This document shows, piece by piece, positions 47,544 to 58,860 of a DNA stretch of 64,000 nt (positions within the stretch are counted from its first letter, which is position 1; each line of letters opens with the position of its first letter). Origin of the DNA: Welwitschia mirabilis (taxonomy: Eukaryota; Gnetophyta; Gnetopsida; Welwitschiales); the NCBI GenBank assembly GCA_051453625.1, contig JBOZIK010000001.1, positions 227,789,602 to 227,853,601 of the forward strand. Direction: 5' to 3'. The translations under genes and the position numbers were made by a program. The notes under the pieces are model-generated. The model did not search any database. It worked only from the letters and a program-made list of their open reading frames with translations, and was not told the origin of the DNA.

Positions 47544-50344
47544 AAGGTTGTGATTTTGCTGGGCATAGCAATTGTGAAGTTATTTTAACATTGAGAATAG
47601 AATGAAAAATTCACTAGGCATAACTATTGTTAAAATGTGGGATGCAATTTCACTTGGCTAAACTCTAATAATGTTGTGAATTTTAACTTGAAAATATAGT
47701 CTTATATTATGCGTAGTTTGATTTTCATGAGGTTAATAAAGCCCCAAGAAGGATATCTAATTGATTAACTAAAGTTAGAACTTTAATTAATCTAGATAAT
47801 AGCTTAGTATGTGAGTTTTTGGGCAAAGCAACAAATGAGAAAATAACAACTTCATGACTGTGTAAGTTAAGAGGACAAATCCTCCAACTTTTAAGGCATC
47901 AATAGCAGGGAACATGTAGAAGCATGATTGATATGTGTGTAAAATAAATTAGAATTATTCAACTTCACTACTCAATAACTTATTAGAAGAGCGACTATAT
48001 GATGGAATGTAGAAATACGATGATATGTAAAAAGACTTTGATCAATGTTTTCAACACTTATGAATTGGAAGATTTAAAATAAGATATGGAGATAGATTCA
48101 TTATAGAAATTTTTCATAAATATGGAGGACAAAAAATTCTACAATTTTATAAGCAAGTATGAAAAAGTAAAAGTCAGAAGAGTTGTGATTAATCTACATC
48201 TAGTAATTCAAGATGAAGATAAATTATTTCAATTAAAGATAATTATAGAATCCTTAAAGAAGATTAAAATTGGTAAATAATTATGCATCATGAATAAAAA
48301 TATTAGAGCAAAAAGAAGAATGTCTTAAGATACTAAAGAAATGCAACTATGAGAGGAACCTCTCACTCAGAATTTAGGTAAGATCAGAAGAAGAAGTAGA
48401 GTAAATGTGACTATAGTTAATAACAGAGCAATATATAAGCTTCAAGGAAGAAAAATAGATAGATTTATGGGACTACCAAGAAATGTTCAGTCCTTGAAAT
48501 TCAACTAATGATTTAAGATCATGGAACATTTTCTATGTTAGAAATATCACTATGTTAGAATTGCCTTGAAAGTAAGCATTAATAAATACCTACAACATGT
48601 GTTTAAAAGATGTCATTTAGTCAGATCTAGAGGTTGTTTCTATTGAAGTCAATTTTCCTTCCACTCCTGTTAAAATTTTTCATGAAATATTTATTACTTT
48701 TGACGATGATAACGAATTAAAGAAGAGGTAGATCATGTTAGTATTAAGTCTATGAAAATAGAAGATGTTATGGTTATGATTAGAGATAACACCAATAAAA
48801 TTGTAAAGACAAATGAAAATAATAAAATTTCTTGAAATAAGAAAACAAAGGTAACCTAAATAGTGTATAAATTAATTTCATTAATGATGTAAGAAAGAAC
48901 ATTAAACTAATGCAAGAAATTGATTCTTTACCCCTATCAAAGGAAAACTTTCTAGCTCTTAAGGAAGATGTATTTGAAATTTTGCCTCATTATTATGAAA
49001 AATATTCTCTTTATATTGTTATGATTTGTTACTTGCATCAATGGATTAAATCTTTGGCTTATCTGGTTAGCCTATATTCTATTGTTAGTAATATTAAAAC
49101 AATCCTTTGTCTTAAGGAATTCTAGTATTAATTGAATCCTCATTTGTAGTTACCTTTGGCATGCATCTTGTAATCCTTAGCTACTTGGTAAATGTTAATC
49201 ATCTAATCATATTGCTATATGATTTTAGTTTGTGATCTTGGATTATGCACAAATTTATGGACTAGACACTGATTACTTTCAACTAATTGAAAATCTCTTA
49301 TATACTTATTTGGCTTATACTTTCATAGCCTTATTTTATACATTATGTCCTTGACTTATTAGGTGTTAAGATGCTTTATCATTCATATAAGCCATTGAAG
49401 TGAAAATTCAACTAGATTGTGCATGGAAAATTGCCAATGAAGCTTGAAAGAAGAAGTGTTCAATAAAAGAGTACAATGTGGAAGAGGTCTACAATTTTGA
49501 AAATTAAGCTTGATGAATTTCTACATAACAACTTTAGAAGTGTATGTTATAATTTTGAGTAAGATATTGTTATGTTGCTATATTTTAGTTGAAGTTTTGG
49601 ACTTAATGGTTTATGCACATTTTTATTTGGTCAACGTAAGGAGGTAAGTGAGGTATTTTTCCTTATGAAATAAAATGGTGCAACATATCTATAAGTGTCT
49701 TCAATTATTATCTTAGAAATTTCTTACATGAAAAATGTGCTAATTTACAACCTTTTTAAGAAATCATTATAATTCTAGAAATTGGAAAAGATTAGAAGGT
49801 CATGATTAATATAAGAGTTTCTCTAAATTTTTTGAAGTCAATATGACATGAAGTTTAGCATTGTGATGAAGATGAATCTATGACACTTAACTTAAGGATA
49901 AGTTTTATGAATCTTTAAATTAATGATACCAATATCCTAAACCAAGCTTTATGGATTTATTTATTGAAGAACAATAGTGTGAAGGTAAGGGCTAGCCTAT
50001 ACCAACTATTTCCAACATGAAGCAATTAAGAAGAACTTCCAACATAGTAAGTTTATCAAAATGAAGAAGGTGAAGTATGATTTTATAATTTACTGTGAAG
50101 TGCTTAGTAAGATTGCATGATCCAGGTATGTATGAGGACAACAATCATAGTTTGAACTACAAATTAATCCTTAAGAAACTTATGAAGATCTATATGTCTA
50201 CAAAGATAACTTTTAATACATATTTTGAAGAACATTTCAAGACTATTATGATATAATCAATATATAGAAGTAGTAACTTGGGAAATAAAAGCATACATTA
50301 ATCAGTAGAGACCTAATATTTTAGCAAGTTTTGAGGACAATACT
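47544..50344 (+). repeat. Non-coding interior of element P
   Basis: No retroelement protein domain can be read in any frame. The best frame (48,910-49,125, starting MQEIDSLPLSKENFLALKED) is 71 residues and not recognised. Blocks match element M's interior, for example GGCTAGCCTATACCAACTAT at about 49,991. A non-coding interior is expected for a LARD, where its role would be packaging or dimerisation of the RNA; that is inference from the class. Confidence 0.65.
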
Positions 50345-50362
50345 TTTTAAGAAGATTAGGAA
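50345..50362 (+). other. Polypurine tract of element P
   Basis: TTTTTAAGAAGATTAGGAA directly before the 3' LTR start, preceded by GTTTTGAGGACAATA. It matches the corresponding place of element M at 13,279-13,312. Confidence 0.7.
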
Positions 50363-50816
50363 TGTCACATCCATATTTTTATGTTATAAAATGTGCAAGT
50401 TTATCTTTAATAAAATATTTAAAAAATTTTAATTTTATTGAAACCCTAATTGTTTTAAATGCTATGATTCTTAAAATGCAGTCTTATTAAATTGCAATTT
50501 GAATACCATTTTGTGTGCTCTTATAGTGGAAATGATATCTTTTATTTACTTATGCAATTGAATGTAAATGCTGAATTGAATGTATACTGTGAAGACATGT
50601 TATTTATTCCTTTTTCTCATTATTAAATGTAAATCATTATCTTGATTATATTATTAAAAGAACTTGGTGGTCAGGCAATCATTTAAGAGATGTTATGTAA
50701 TCCCTCTCTCAACTACCCTCATTCATGATATTTTGTCTTCACATGCATGGAATATTTGCCAACTTTTGTTTTGTTCTAATATTCTTGTGACTCTTCGAAT
50801 TTCATCAAACCTTGAT

Positions 50817-50824
50817 TATAAATA
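50817..50824 (+). promoter_or_regulatory. TATA box of the 3' LTR of P
   Basis: TATAAATA in GATTATAAATAGGACTCTCC, the same context as in the 5' LTR copies. Confidence 0.6.
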
Positions 50825-51342
50825 GGACTCTCCTCCTCATTTTTTTCATACTTTCATTTTTGAAAAACCTTTTGCTACTGAGTCTTAGAGTCGGAAAAGC
50901 TTTAAAGACCAACAAAGATATTGAGTTATTCTTAAATATCAACATGGTTTTATACTTTCGTGCTTCCTTAATGGTCCTTTCTTATGCATTTTTTCTTAAA
51001 ATTGTCATGTTATGTATGATTCTACAATTTTGTATTTTCTTAATGGTCCTTGATTATGGATTTATTTACTAAAATTGATGTCTATTTATAATCCTATATG
51101 ATGAACGTTAAATCATGCAATGCTTGAATGAGATAAACTCTATGTTGATATGTGTCTCATCTTCATTACCCTTTTTTATTAATATCTTGAGGTTATCTTT
51201 CTTAGTATGAGATAAAACTTGTGATTAAATCCATTATACTCATCTTGTAGTCTACTTTTGAAGTATTTTTGAGATGTTTGTTGTGGTCAATAATCTCTTA
51301 GATTTATGATATTATCTTGTTAGACTTATAGTTATGGATTTT

Positions 51343-51680
51343 TCACAGGTCGTCGAATGAGGTAGTGGACTTCACAGATTACTGAACGAGGTAGTGAAGA
51401 GAGAATTTCATAGATCACTGAACAAGGTAGTAAAGATATTATATTATCATAGATCACTAAATGAGGTATTAGGCTTCACAAATCATTGAATGAGGCAGTG
51501 AAATTAATGATGATTGAGAATTTATATATATTATTATGAGTACCACAGATCACCAAATGAGGCAGTGGGCTTCAAAGATCATTGAATGAGGTAGTGAAGT
51601 TAAATATTATATGAGAATCATAGATCACCGAATGAGGTAATGGGTTTCACAGATCACCGAACAAGGTAGTGAAGTTAATA
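51343..51680 (+). repeat. LTR minisatellite in the 3' LTR of P
   Basis: Nine copies, the longest array here. Clean examples are ACAGATCACCAAATGAGG (about 51,546) and ATAGATCACCGAATGAGG (about 51,621). Copies come in close pairs at 29 bp (spacer TAGTGGACTTC or CAGTGGGCTTC) separated by AAGTTAA-type spacers. Confidence 0.88.
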
Positions 51681-51692
51681 TTGAGATTATAT

Positions 51693-51744
51693 NNNNNNNN
51701 NNNNNNNNNNNNNNNNNNNNNNNNNNNNNNNNNNNNNNNNNNNN
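51693..51744. other. Assembly gap (52 N)
   Basis: The only gap not of 100 N and the only one without duplicated flanks or repeat on both sides. It lies where the 5' LTR has (TA)n, so it probably replaces a dinucleotide tract of estimated size. Confidence 0.97.
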
Positions 51745-52764
51745 CATAACCATAAGCTCATTATTGTGTATGCCTTGAATTTCTTGTAAATCTTAAACTA
51801 TTTCCTTTCTATCTTAATCCTTGAAGAATCTTGTCAAACTACTTATTATTGTCTAGGCCACACTAGGGGCTATGAAATTTTCATAATTCTCATTCCATAT
51901 ATTTTTGTGACAAATGGAAAATTTAGTGTCTGATTGCTGAGATGACATGAGTTTATGATGGATTATTGGATTTAAAATGGTGAAAAAATCCTCTAATTAA
52001 TTATATCTCTTGGGCTATTAGAGTAAATTACTTGAACACATGAATAGTCACTATGTTATTTGTTCTTTGATGAGAAATAGATTTTGTTTATTCATAAATA
52101 TGTGGCTTGCAATATTGAAGCATACTTTGAAATTTTATGATACAGGAAATGATGATTTTCCTTCTTGAAATTTTGCAATAAAACTTGTTATTTGAGGTCG
52201 TACTTTCTAGTATTATTTAATGAAATTTATTAAAATCATAAATATCTGCTCATATTAGATATTGAATGGAAAAATTATAATTTGTTAAGGATCTTCTTGG
52301 ATGAATATGTTGAGGCATTTTAGTTTCAATCTTCTATTGAAACATTTTCTTGGGAAATTTTATTTATGGTTAGCCTTAATTATAAAATTATGTTCCATAA
52401 TTTTTAAAATAATATTTTAAGAAAGGGCATGCGATTCTCCCTCCTTCTTGAAGAGATTCAAAACATATCTCAATTAGGCTTAAAGTAGTTCTTAAATAAT
52501 TATTATTATTATTTAATTATTTTAAGGTTTAAAAGGTGAAAGATAATGTTAATTATTTAGTACTATAAAAACATTAATGAAAATAATAAACTTAATTGAA
52601 AAGGATTTAAGTTAGGGATTTCTACACTATATCATCATAATTTATGATTAAATTATCATGTAAGGGGCATATCGTCATAATTTTTTATTAAATTATCATG
52701 TGAGGGGCATTAAGGTTAAGGGTCATGCTAGCAATATTTTAAAAAATAAGTAATAGTCAGGCAT

Positions 52765-52835
52765 TCACAATGGGAGTAGAACCCTTGACTTCCCTTTTAT
52801 CATATGTCACCTTTAACCATTATAATATCAAGTAC
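52765..52835 (-). repeat. tRNA-promoter-like segment, reverse, 3' LTR of P
   Basis: The complement has a B-box-like GGTTCTACTCC (52,773-52,783) and an A-box-like TTATAATGGTTA about 30 bp upstream. Homologous to 45,480-45,560. Confidence 0.45.
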
Positions 52836-52869
52836 TAACTAGAAAAGAGAGCATTTCTTATGTAGTTAA

Positions 52870-54160
52870 GAGAGAGCCAGTTTTTACACCTGGCAAATGA
52901 AGCATCCAGAAGAACTATGTAAATGTTACTTAATTCTATAAGTTCCTTCATGATGGCGAACCCTAAGCGTTCATGCCCTTTTCAAATAGACCAATGAGAA
53001 TATCTCAAATTAATGGGTTTAAAGATTGTTTTAGATGGGTAAGGAAGGAACTCTTCAATGGAGCACGAATGTTAAGAGCACGGTGTCATAAGAATAAAAA
53101 TCCATTTTTTTTAGTGAGTAGACGGATTATAAAACATTATAGAAACATTAGAGGAAGGATAAGCTTTTACAATCTGTAAACACTATTGACCTATTCTTAG
53201 GAAGGTGTAATGCATCTTGTGTGGAGGGAGGCTGTTATATCATGAAATGGATGTGTAATAAATGGATGAACCTTCCTCTTAGACCTTAAAAGATGTCACA
53301 GCCAGTGTGAATACCAGGATACTATAACATATGATAGATGGCCCATACCCTCTTCAAATTGTCCTTTTTTCGTTACTATTTCTTAAGCGATTTTATTACA
53401 ACAATAGATGACTCTTGGGTTGTGCTGTCAATGAATGAGTCCCTTTATTAATTATTATTTCTCCATTATTCAATCCGTAAAGCTGATATGCGTTCATCTG
53501 TTGTAAAGTTCCTTAACTAATCGACCTGCCGGCACCTGCGAATGGTATTCCCTACCTCTATAATGCTCATAGCTGATGCCCATCTAGCTTCAAGATGTTA
53601 TTTCTCAATGGAAAATACTAATTTCTGTAACATTATTCAGCCCAAACACCATTCTTCTCAAATGTTGTGGATGCGTTACCAAGCATGCATTATTAATTGT
53701 ATGATTTCGTCTATTCTTCTACAACCTTATATTTGGTGCTTCTACGTCACTATGAGTGTACGACTATAATATGGTTTACCACCGATGCATCCTCTATTTT
53801 TGGCCCTTCATTTATGGAGCATGCTAAGCATGCTAAGCAAATATGCACTTGTGTCCTTTCTTACATGCATTCTTTCTACAAAACTCTATCTTTATAGCCC
53901 ATGATCTATCCCTTCTTTCTCTATAACTACTAACCCATAAACTAATAAAATGTCATCTTGTTAATGCATTGAAAATTTAGGCTTGATTAGAGTAGGCTCT
54001 AAGGAGTATCATCAATCCAATGGTAGGGAAAGCATCGCAAACTATAAGCCTTCATTGCTAATCCAAAAATTTGATCAACGCCCACCTAAATCAATCTAAT
54101 CAACCATTTGAAAGCATGGAGTAGATGTTTATCCAATGAGAGAAAGCGAAGTCCATTTCA
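52870..54160 (+). repeat. Less AT-rich module inside the 3' LTR of P
   Basis: Colinear with 45,570-46,840. It contains a 68-residue frame (52,973-53,179, with MPFSNRPMRISQINGFKDCF) that is interrupted by stops in the 5' LTR copy. At protein level the two copies remain readable together over about 50 residues, which could reflect an ancestral coding fragment, but no family was recognised. Confidence 0.55.
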
Positions 54161-54164
54161 GTAA

Positions 54165-54297
54165 CGAGTACTTAGGGTAGTGGTAAATGAATTCAGTGCT
54201 AGACTATGAGGTATAGGATTTGATTCCTACCTTACCCTCCTAAACGAAAATTTTAGAGATCTTCATGATTAAAAATTAAGATGCAAAAAAAAAAAGT
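54165..54297 (+). repeat. tRNA-derived SINE-like segment, 3' LTR of P
   Basis: A box TAGGGTAGTGG (54,173-54,183), B box GATTTGATTCC (54,217-54,227), a short body, and an 11-A run at 54,285-54,295. The body is about 30 bp longer than in the 5' LTR copy, which has a deletion there. Confidence 0.55.
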
Positions 54298-54634
54298 ATT
54301 CCTAAATTTCTATAGCCCCAATTTTCTTAAAAAGATAAAGTTTTACTTTATGCTCTCTTAATAAATTCAATTAAAATTTGTTTTAATTAAATTAATGTAT
54401 GACATGCTCTCATTCATGGAATTCATTATGCCAAGTTACATGGGGTAAAATCAAGTAATAAGTTCTTAGCCATTATATTTTGATTTAAAAATAGAATATT
54501 TAAAGCTAATCATTATGAAATTGTCCACTATACTAATATACAAGTTTATTACCAATAGGCTTTTCCATACAATTTATAACATTCTCACCTCATTTTAGAT
54601 CTCATGATTTAATTTGTAAGTGAAAATTTTGGGG

Positions 54635-54874
54635 TCTTTACTCTTGGTTTCAGAACATCTAAATTTGAATTTTACCAACTATTAGTAATTTTTTGAAGGG
54701 TGTTTACATTTCATATTAAGGAATTAAGTTTGAAGTTTTTCAACTATAGAAATTTTAGCTTGTTCAATTTGGTATTAGAGCTAGTTAGAAGTTGTGCTAA
54801 TATGAAAATTCAGGATTTTACATTTCATTAAAGTTTATGGAGATTTTTCAACTGTAGGATTTCATGCTATTACA
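54635..54874 (+). other. Four PBS-like units at the 3' end of the 3' LTR of P
   Basis: Cores at 54,644 (TTGGTTTCAGAAC), about 54,709 (TTTCATATTAAGG), 54,769 (TTGGTATTAGAGC) and about 54,822 (TTTCATTAAAG). Each is followed by TTTGAAG or TTATGG and a TTTTTCAACTAT-like segment. Same number and spacing as in the 5' LTR. Confidence 0.75.
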
Positions 54875-54879
54875 ATTTT
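54875..54879 (+). other. Right target site duplication of P (ATTTT)
   Basis: ATTTT follows the LTR terminus TTACA and matches 42,962-42,966 (and 42,042-42,046) before the LTR start. Five bases is the usual length for Ty3/gypsy-type integration. Confidence 0.75.
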
Positions 54880-55399
54880 AATGAATAAAATAATGAGTAT
54901 GTTATTAACAAATTGCCATTACACATCTCAAAAACATAAAGTCATGGTAGAGTATCTAGGTAAAAGTGCATGTACTTGATTACATGCTAATTTATTTCGT
55001 AATACATAAATCTATAAATCACATAACATAAGCAAGGGAATGTTTATTTATAATATAGTACACCTATCACATTTACCAAGAATTTAAATGAGTAAGTAAG
55101 ATGTAAAAAATATTATTATGTCCTCTTTAAATTTTTAATTTATTAATTTTATCATGTGAACTTAGTTTCTTACATGATGCATTATCTAATTTTAAATGTT
55201 TTGATAGATTTTTTCATAGAAATCTTCTAACATAATTATTATCATTTTCATTATGAATTATGAAAATTAGAAAGTAAGGTTAATTAAAAATGCTTTTTTT
55301 TTTAACAAGGCCTTTAAAAAAGAGTAATTCATCATCTAATTAAAATCTTAATATACTTAATATCCAAGTAAATAAGGTTTATAAAATGTAGGATATGAC
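54880..55399 (-). repeat. Start of the chromovirus 3' LTR (right part of unit U)
   Basis: On the complement the sequence begins TGTCATATCCTACATTTTAT at 55,399, preceded by GTGCAAGTGAAAAAGGT as a possible polypurine tract, directly downstream of the chromodomain. TGTCATATCC resembles the LTR start of M and P. The LTR continues across element P into unit U. The join is inferred from the target duplication and from the similar uninterrupted sequence near 7,132. Confidence 0.5.
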
Positions 55400-55500
55400 A
55401 ACCTTTTTCACTTGCACTAATTTACTCCTAGGAATCGAGATACATAGACAGTTTAAAAACACATGACTACATATTATGGGATTTAAAAAAGGTTTGTGTA

Positions 55501-55700
55501 CTGATTTTTCATTATTTCATTTAGATCCCAAGTAGCTTCATCAAGACTATGATTACTCCACTTTGTTTTTACTTGATGGATATCTCTATTTTGTAAATTG
55601 ATAGTCCTTTGATCCATTACTACTTCTATGTTCTCTATAGTTATAAAATCTAGTTTCATCTAAGTATGAGGATAATTTAGCACATGAGAAGGATATGCAA
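55501..55700 (-). pseudogene. Chromodomain-like C-terminus of integrase
   Basis: The complement gives KTKWSNHSLDEATWDLNEI (55,515-55,575), matching the VxWxxxxxxEATWExxxxM motif at the end of chromovirus integrases. In active elements this domain is thought to direct insertion into heterochromatin. Confidence 0.75.
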
Positions 55701-56049
55701 TATACATCCTTAGCATATTTACATGAAAAATGTCATGAATGTGTAATAATCAAGAACGTTAAATAAGTTTATATGTAATAGGTTCAATTCTTTCTAATAT
55801 TTCAAATGGTTTATGAATCAAGGAGATAATTTCAACTTCTTTACTCCTCTCATTACTGATTTCATTAGTGACACTTTAAGAAATACATCCTCACCTATTT
55901 TGAATTTAATATCTTTTCTTCAATAGTTTGCATAGATATTTCATCTATCTGTTACTTCTTTAAGTCTATTCTTAATGATCCTTATTTAACTTTTTATTTT
56001 TTGCAATATTTCTAGTGCTATCATCAATCTTTCTTTAGATTTTCTCCAC

Positions 56050-56610
56050 GAAGTAGGTGCTCTACACTTCCTACCATATAGGAATTTAAATGGAACCATT
56101 TAGATTAGACTTTGATAACTATTATTATATATAAATTCTACCAATGTTAGGTACTCTTCCCAACTCTTGGGATTATCTAAAATACACACTCTGATAATAT
56201 TTTCTAAAAATTAAGTAACTATTTCTGGTAAATCATTTGTTTGAGGGTGAAATGCAGTGCTCATTTTTTACTTGGTTCCTAAACCCATTTATAACTTTTA
56301 ATAAAACTTAGATGTAAATTTTGAACCTCTATTAGAGATAATTACTAAAGATACACCATGCAACTAGAAAACATTTTAAATTTATACTTTAGTTATATGC
56401 TTGGCATCATAAGCATATTTCACTAGAATAAAATCTAATAACTCCATTTCTCTGTCAGTTATTATGATAATAGAGTCATTACCTCTTTAATTTTTACAAG
56501 TAATATAATAAAGTCTATGTAAATCATATCCCATTTATATTTTGAAATATCTTCAAGATAAAATAATCCTATTTGATTTCTATGCTCTTCTTTAACTTGC
56601 TGATAATTGA
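56050..56610 (-). pseudogene. Integrase zinc-binding end and catalytic core
   Basis: Segments on the complement in order: LNYQQVKEEHRNQIGLF, KWDMIYIDFII (first catalytic Asp kept), HGVSLVIISNRGSKFTSK (second catalytic Asp replaced by Asn), TAFHPQTNDLPEIV (Glu kept; DG of the usual QTDGQ became ND), SWEEYLTLVEFIYNNSYQS and FKFLYGRKCRAPTSW. The order and spacing are those of the gypsy integrase core. The Asp-to-Asn change alone would abolish strand transfer. Confidence 0.85.
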
Positions 56611-56944
56611 GATACCTTGAAAAAAATCTAGTATTTTTTTAATCCTTTATTACCAAAATTTTGATTTCATGTTTTGATACATTTTAGTTTCTCAAGATTG
56701 TTTGCTATTAGTGACTTATGAAATTTAAACATTAGGTTATGTTTAATTCTATCTACATGAGGAATCAGAAATATTATCTTGAATCTGATAATACCATTTG
56801 AATTAATACTAAAATGCTCTGAATATATTTATTTTTTTAATTGGTTATTTAATTTTTGATAATTCATATCATTTTTTGGTTCCTATAATATAATGATAAA
56901 AATTTGGCTTTGAATCTTTATAATTACTTTATGATAACCTCATC

Positions 56945-57230
56945 TACTAAGGACATCTGCAACATTATTTCCCTTACCTTTATGGTATAAAATCTCTAAA
57001 TCAAAATCACAAAGAAGTTCTATCCATCTTCTTTACCTAAGGTTTAAGTTTAATTGAGTAAAAATGTATTTTAAAATATTATGATATATTCAAACTTAAT
57101 ACTTTATACTATAGACATAATGCTTTTACAACTTTAAGCAAAAATTACTGGAGTTAATTTGAGATAAGGAATATAATAATTTCTCTCATTATTTTTAAGT
57201 TATTTTAATTAATAATCTAAAATCCTTTTA
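56945..57230 (-). pseudogene. RNase H segment and end of pol RT-RH
   Basis: Fragments on the complement: NYYIPYLKLTPVIFA, KYIFTQLNLNLR, RRWIELLCDFDLEILYHKGK, GNNVADVLSR. These follow the usual RNase H end (ELNLRQRRWLEL, YHPGKANVVADALSR) of plant gypsy elements, with stops in between. Confidence 0.82.
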
Positions 57231-57559
57231 TCTTATTCAAGAATGACTCCAAGAGATTTTCTAAATGAATTGGTAGAAATTGAAAATCTTATTAAATCAT
57301 TTGGCATTATTAAGCTAGAGTACTAGTTAAGCATTTTTTAAGATGACCAAATAACTGCTGATATTTTTTAATTCATTGGAAGTTTTTATTTGTTTTCAAA
57401 TGGATTGTTAATGAAGAAGCTATCTTAGAGAATTTGAATATGAATTAGTGATAGTACCCAATAAGACCAAGTAAGCTTCTAACCTTAATAATATTTATAG
57501 GTGTTGGTTATTCTGTGATTTATGTAATTTTAGGTTGATCCACTGATATATCCTCCTTG

Positions 57560-58160
57560 GATGTTACATGATCTAGAAATTAAATGGATTCCTTCGAAAA
57601 AGAAAACTTTTTTATGCTATCATATAACTGATATTCCATAAAGATTATAATACTACTATCAAGTTTTTTTTCATGCTCTTCATAAATCTTAGAATAAATG
57701 AGAATATTATTAATAAATACTATTATAAAAAAATCAAGGTATGGTTGAAAGATATAATTCATAATATGCATAAATATTATAAGGGAATTAGTTAAACCAA
57801 AAGACATAATAGTGAACTCTAATTCTCTTAGTGGATTCTAAATGTTATTTTATAAATATCTTATTCTTTAATTCAAACTAAATGATATCCATATTTTAGA
57901 TCAACTTTTAAGAACACCTTAGCTTTTTTGAGCTGATAAAAAAGGTCATCTCTTTTTTTCCCTTTTCTCATAATTAATAATAGCTACTTATTCTTGATGG
58001 TAATCTTATTTAGTTGTCTATAGTCAATGCATACTCTTAATGTTCCATTTTGCTTCTTTACAAATAATATAGATGCTTCCCATGGTGATATACTAGAATG
58101 AATTAAAACCTTCTTGTAAGAATTATTTAAGCTAAATTTTTAATTATTTCATTTCTATAA
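57560..58160 (-). pseudogene. Reverse transcriptase domain
   Basis: Upstream part: [33 protein letters not shown] (about 57,990-58,095), then DDLFYQLKKAKVFLKVDLKYGYH (about 57,880-57,950, Asp of KVDL kept). Downstream part, open at 57,580-57,807: MSFGLTNSLIIFMHIMNYIF and VFINNILIYSKIYEEHEK. The catalytic FIDDILIYS box reads FINNILIYS, so both active-site Asp residues are Asn. Confidence 0.88.
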
Positions 58161-58469
58161 AATACATGCTATCTAGTGCCTTGAAAATTAATTAGGTTTA
58201 TGTGATTAATTCAATAGAAAACTTAATTTCTCAAAGTGGTAGAATTCCTGGTAATTCTATTGTAAATGCATCAAGATATTCTTGGACTGTTGGTATATTC
58301 TTTACTAAAGTTTCTTCTTTCTTTAAGATAATTGATTTTATATATAACATATAAAATAGTAAAACCCTTTTAATTTCTCTTTTTATATGCTTTGCATTAA
58401 TTAACTTCACTACTAAATTGTACTAACCTTTAAAGTTTAATCTTTAACCATGATTCACCATTTTTACTT

Positions 58470-58860
58470 GATTTTTTTTACAATTTATAATTACTCTATT
58501 TTGCATTAAATAATTCATATCCAAAAAAATCTCATATTTTCTAAGTCAATAATAATTAGTTGTATTTAAAAATCTTTCTTACTTATGAATAAGGTATAGT
58601 TTTGAATGATTTGATTAACTTTGGATATGGATCCATTTGCTAGCCCTATGCATCCATCAATTGAACCCCAATATAATTTTTCTCTTATAATAATTCTAGG
58701 AGATATAAGTAATGTGTTACTTCTTAATTAAATAAAATAATTACTTCTTTATTATTAAGTAAAATATTACATTTTATGACACAGCTCTAAAATTGCATCC
58801 CTTGATAATCTATTTCTACTTAAAGTTGTCTTATTGATTAAGAAACATTTTTTGATCCTT
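58470..58860 (-). pseudogene. Protease region of the chromovirus
   Basis: Placed by order between gag and RT. The complement gives LSRDAILELCHKM and then NYTLFISKKDFQIQLIIIDLENMRFF, where the last part resembles the LxxLDMxxYDVILGMDWL end of gypsy proteases. The DSGA active-site box was not identified, so this assignment is weaker than its neighbours. Confidence 0.45.

Larger units (their letters stand above)
42967..54874 (+). mobile_element. LARD-like LTR retrotransposon P
   Basis: Direct LTRs of about 4.5 kb (42,967-47,528 and 50,363-54,874), starting TGTCACATCC and ending TTACA, flank a 2.8-kb interior with a primer-binding site at its left edge and a polypurine tract at its right edge. 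ATTTT flanks both ends, a 5-bp target duplication. No gag, protease, polymerase or integrase is recognisable inside. Very long LTRs, a short non-coding interior and a tRNA-Met site are the definition of large retrotransposon derivatives (LARDs), which depend on enzymes from an autonomous element. It sits in unit U, probably the LTR of the adjacent chromovirus. The two LTRs differ by many substitutions and microsatellite lengths, so the insertion is old. Confidence 0.85.
50363..54874 (+). repeat. 3' LTR of element P
   Basis: TGTCACATCCATATTTTTATG to ATGCTATTACA, followed by the target duplication ATTTT. It carries the same ordered parts as the 5' LTR: TATA box 50,817, minisatellite 51,343-51,680, gap in the (TA)n, short (ATT)n at about 52,497, reverse tRNA-like segment, less AT-rich module, forward SINE-like segment, and four PBS-like units at 54,644-54,874. 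No PBS follows it, as expected for a 3' LTR. Confidence 0.88.

Noticed and set aside
51343-51680. CRISPR-like array
   Set aside because: Regular short repeats with spacers, but repeats vary, spacers recur, the context is a plant LTR and no cas genes exist.
46257-53769. Paired small ORFs at 46,257-46,466 and 53,542-53,769 as a conserved gene
   Set aside because: They are the same place in two LTRs; after about 20 residues the frames diverge with an indel, so no protein-level conservation is visible.
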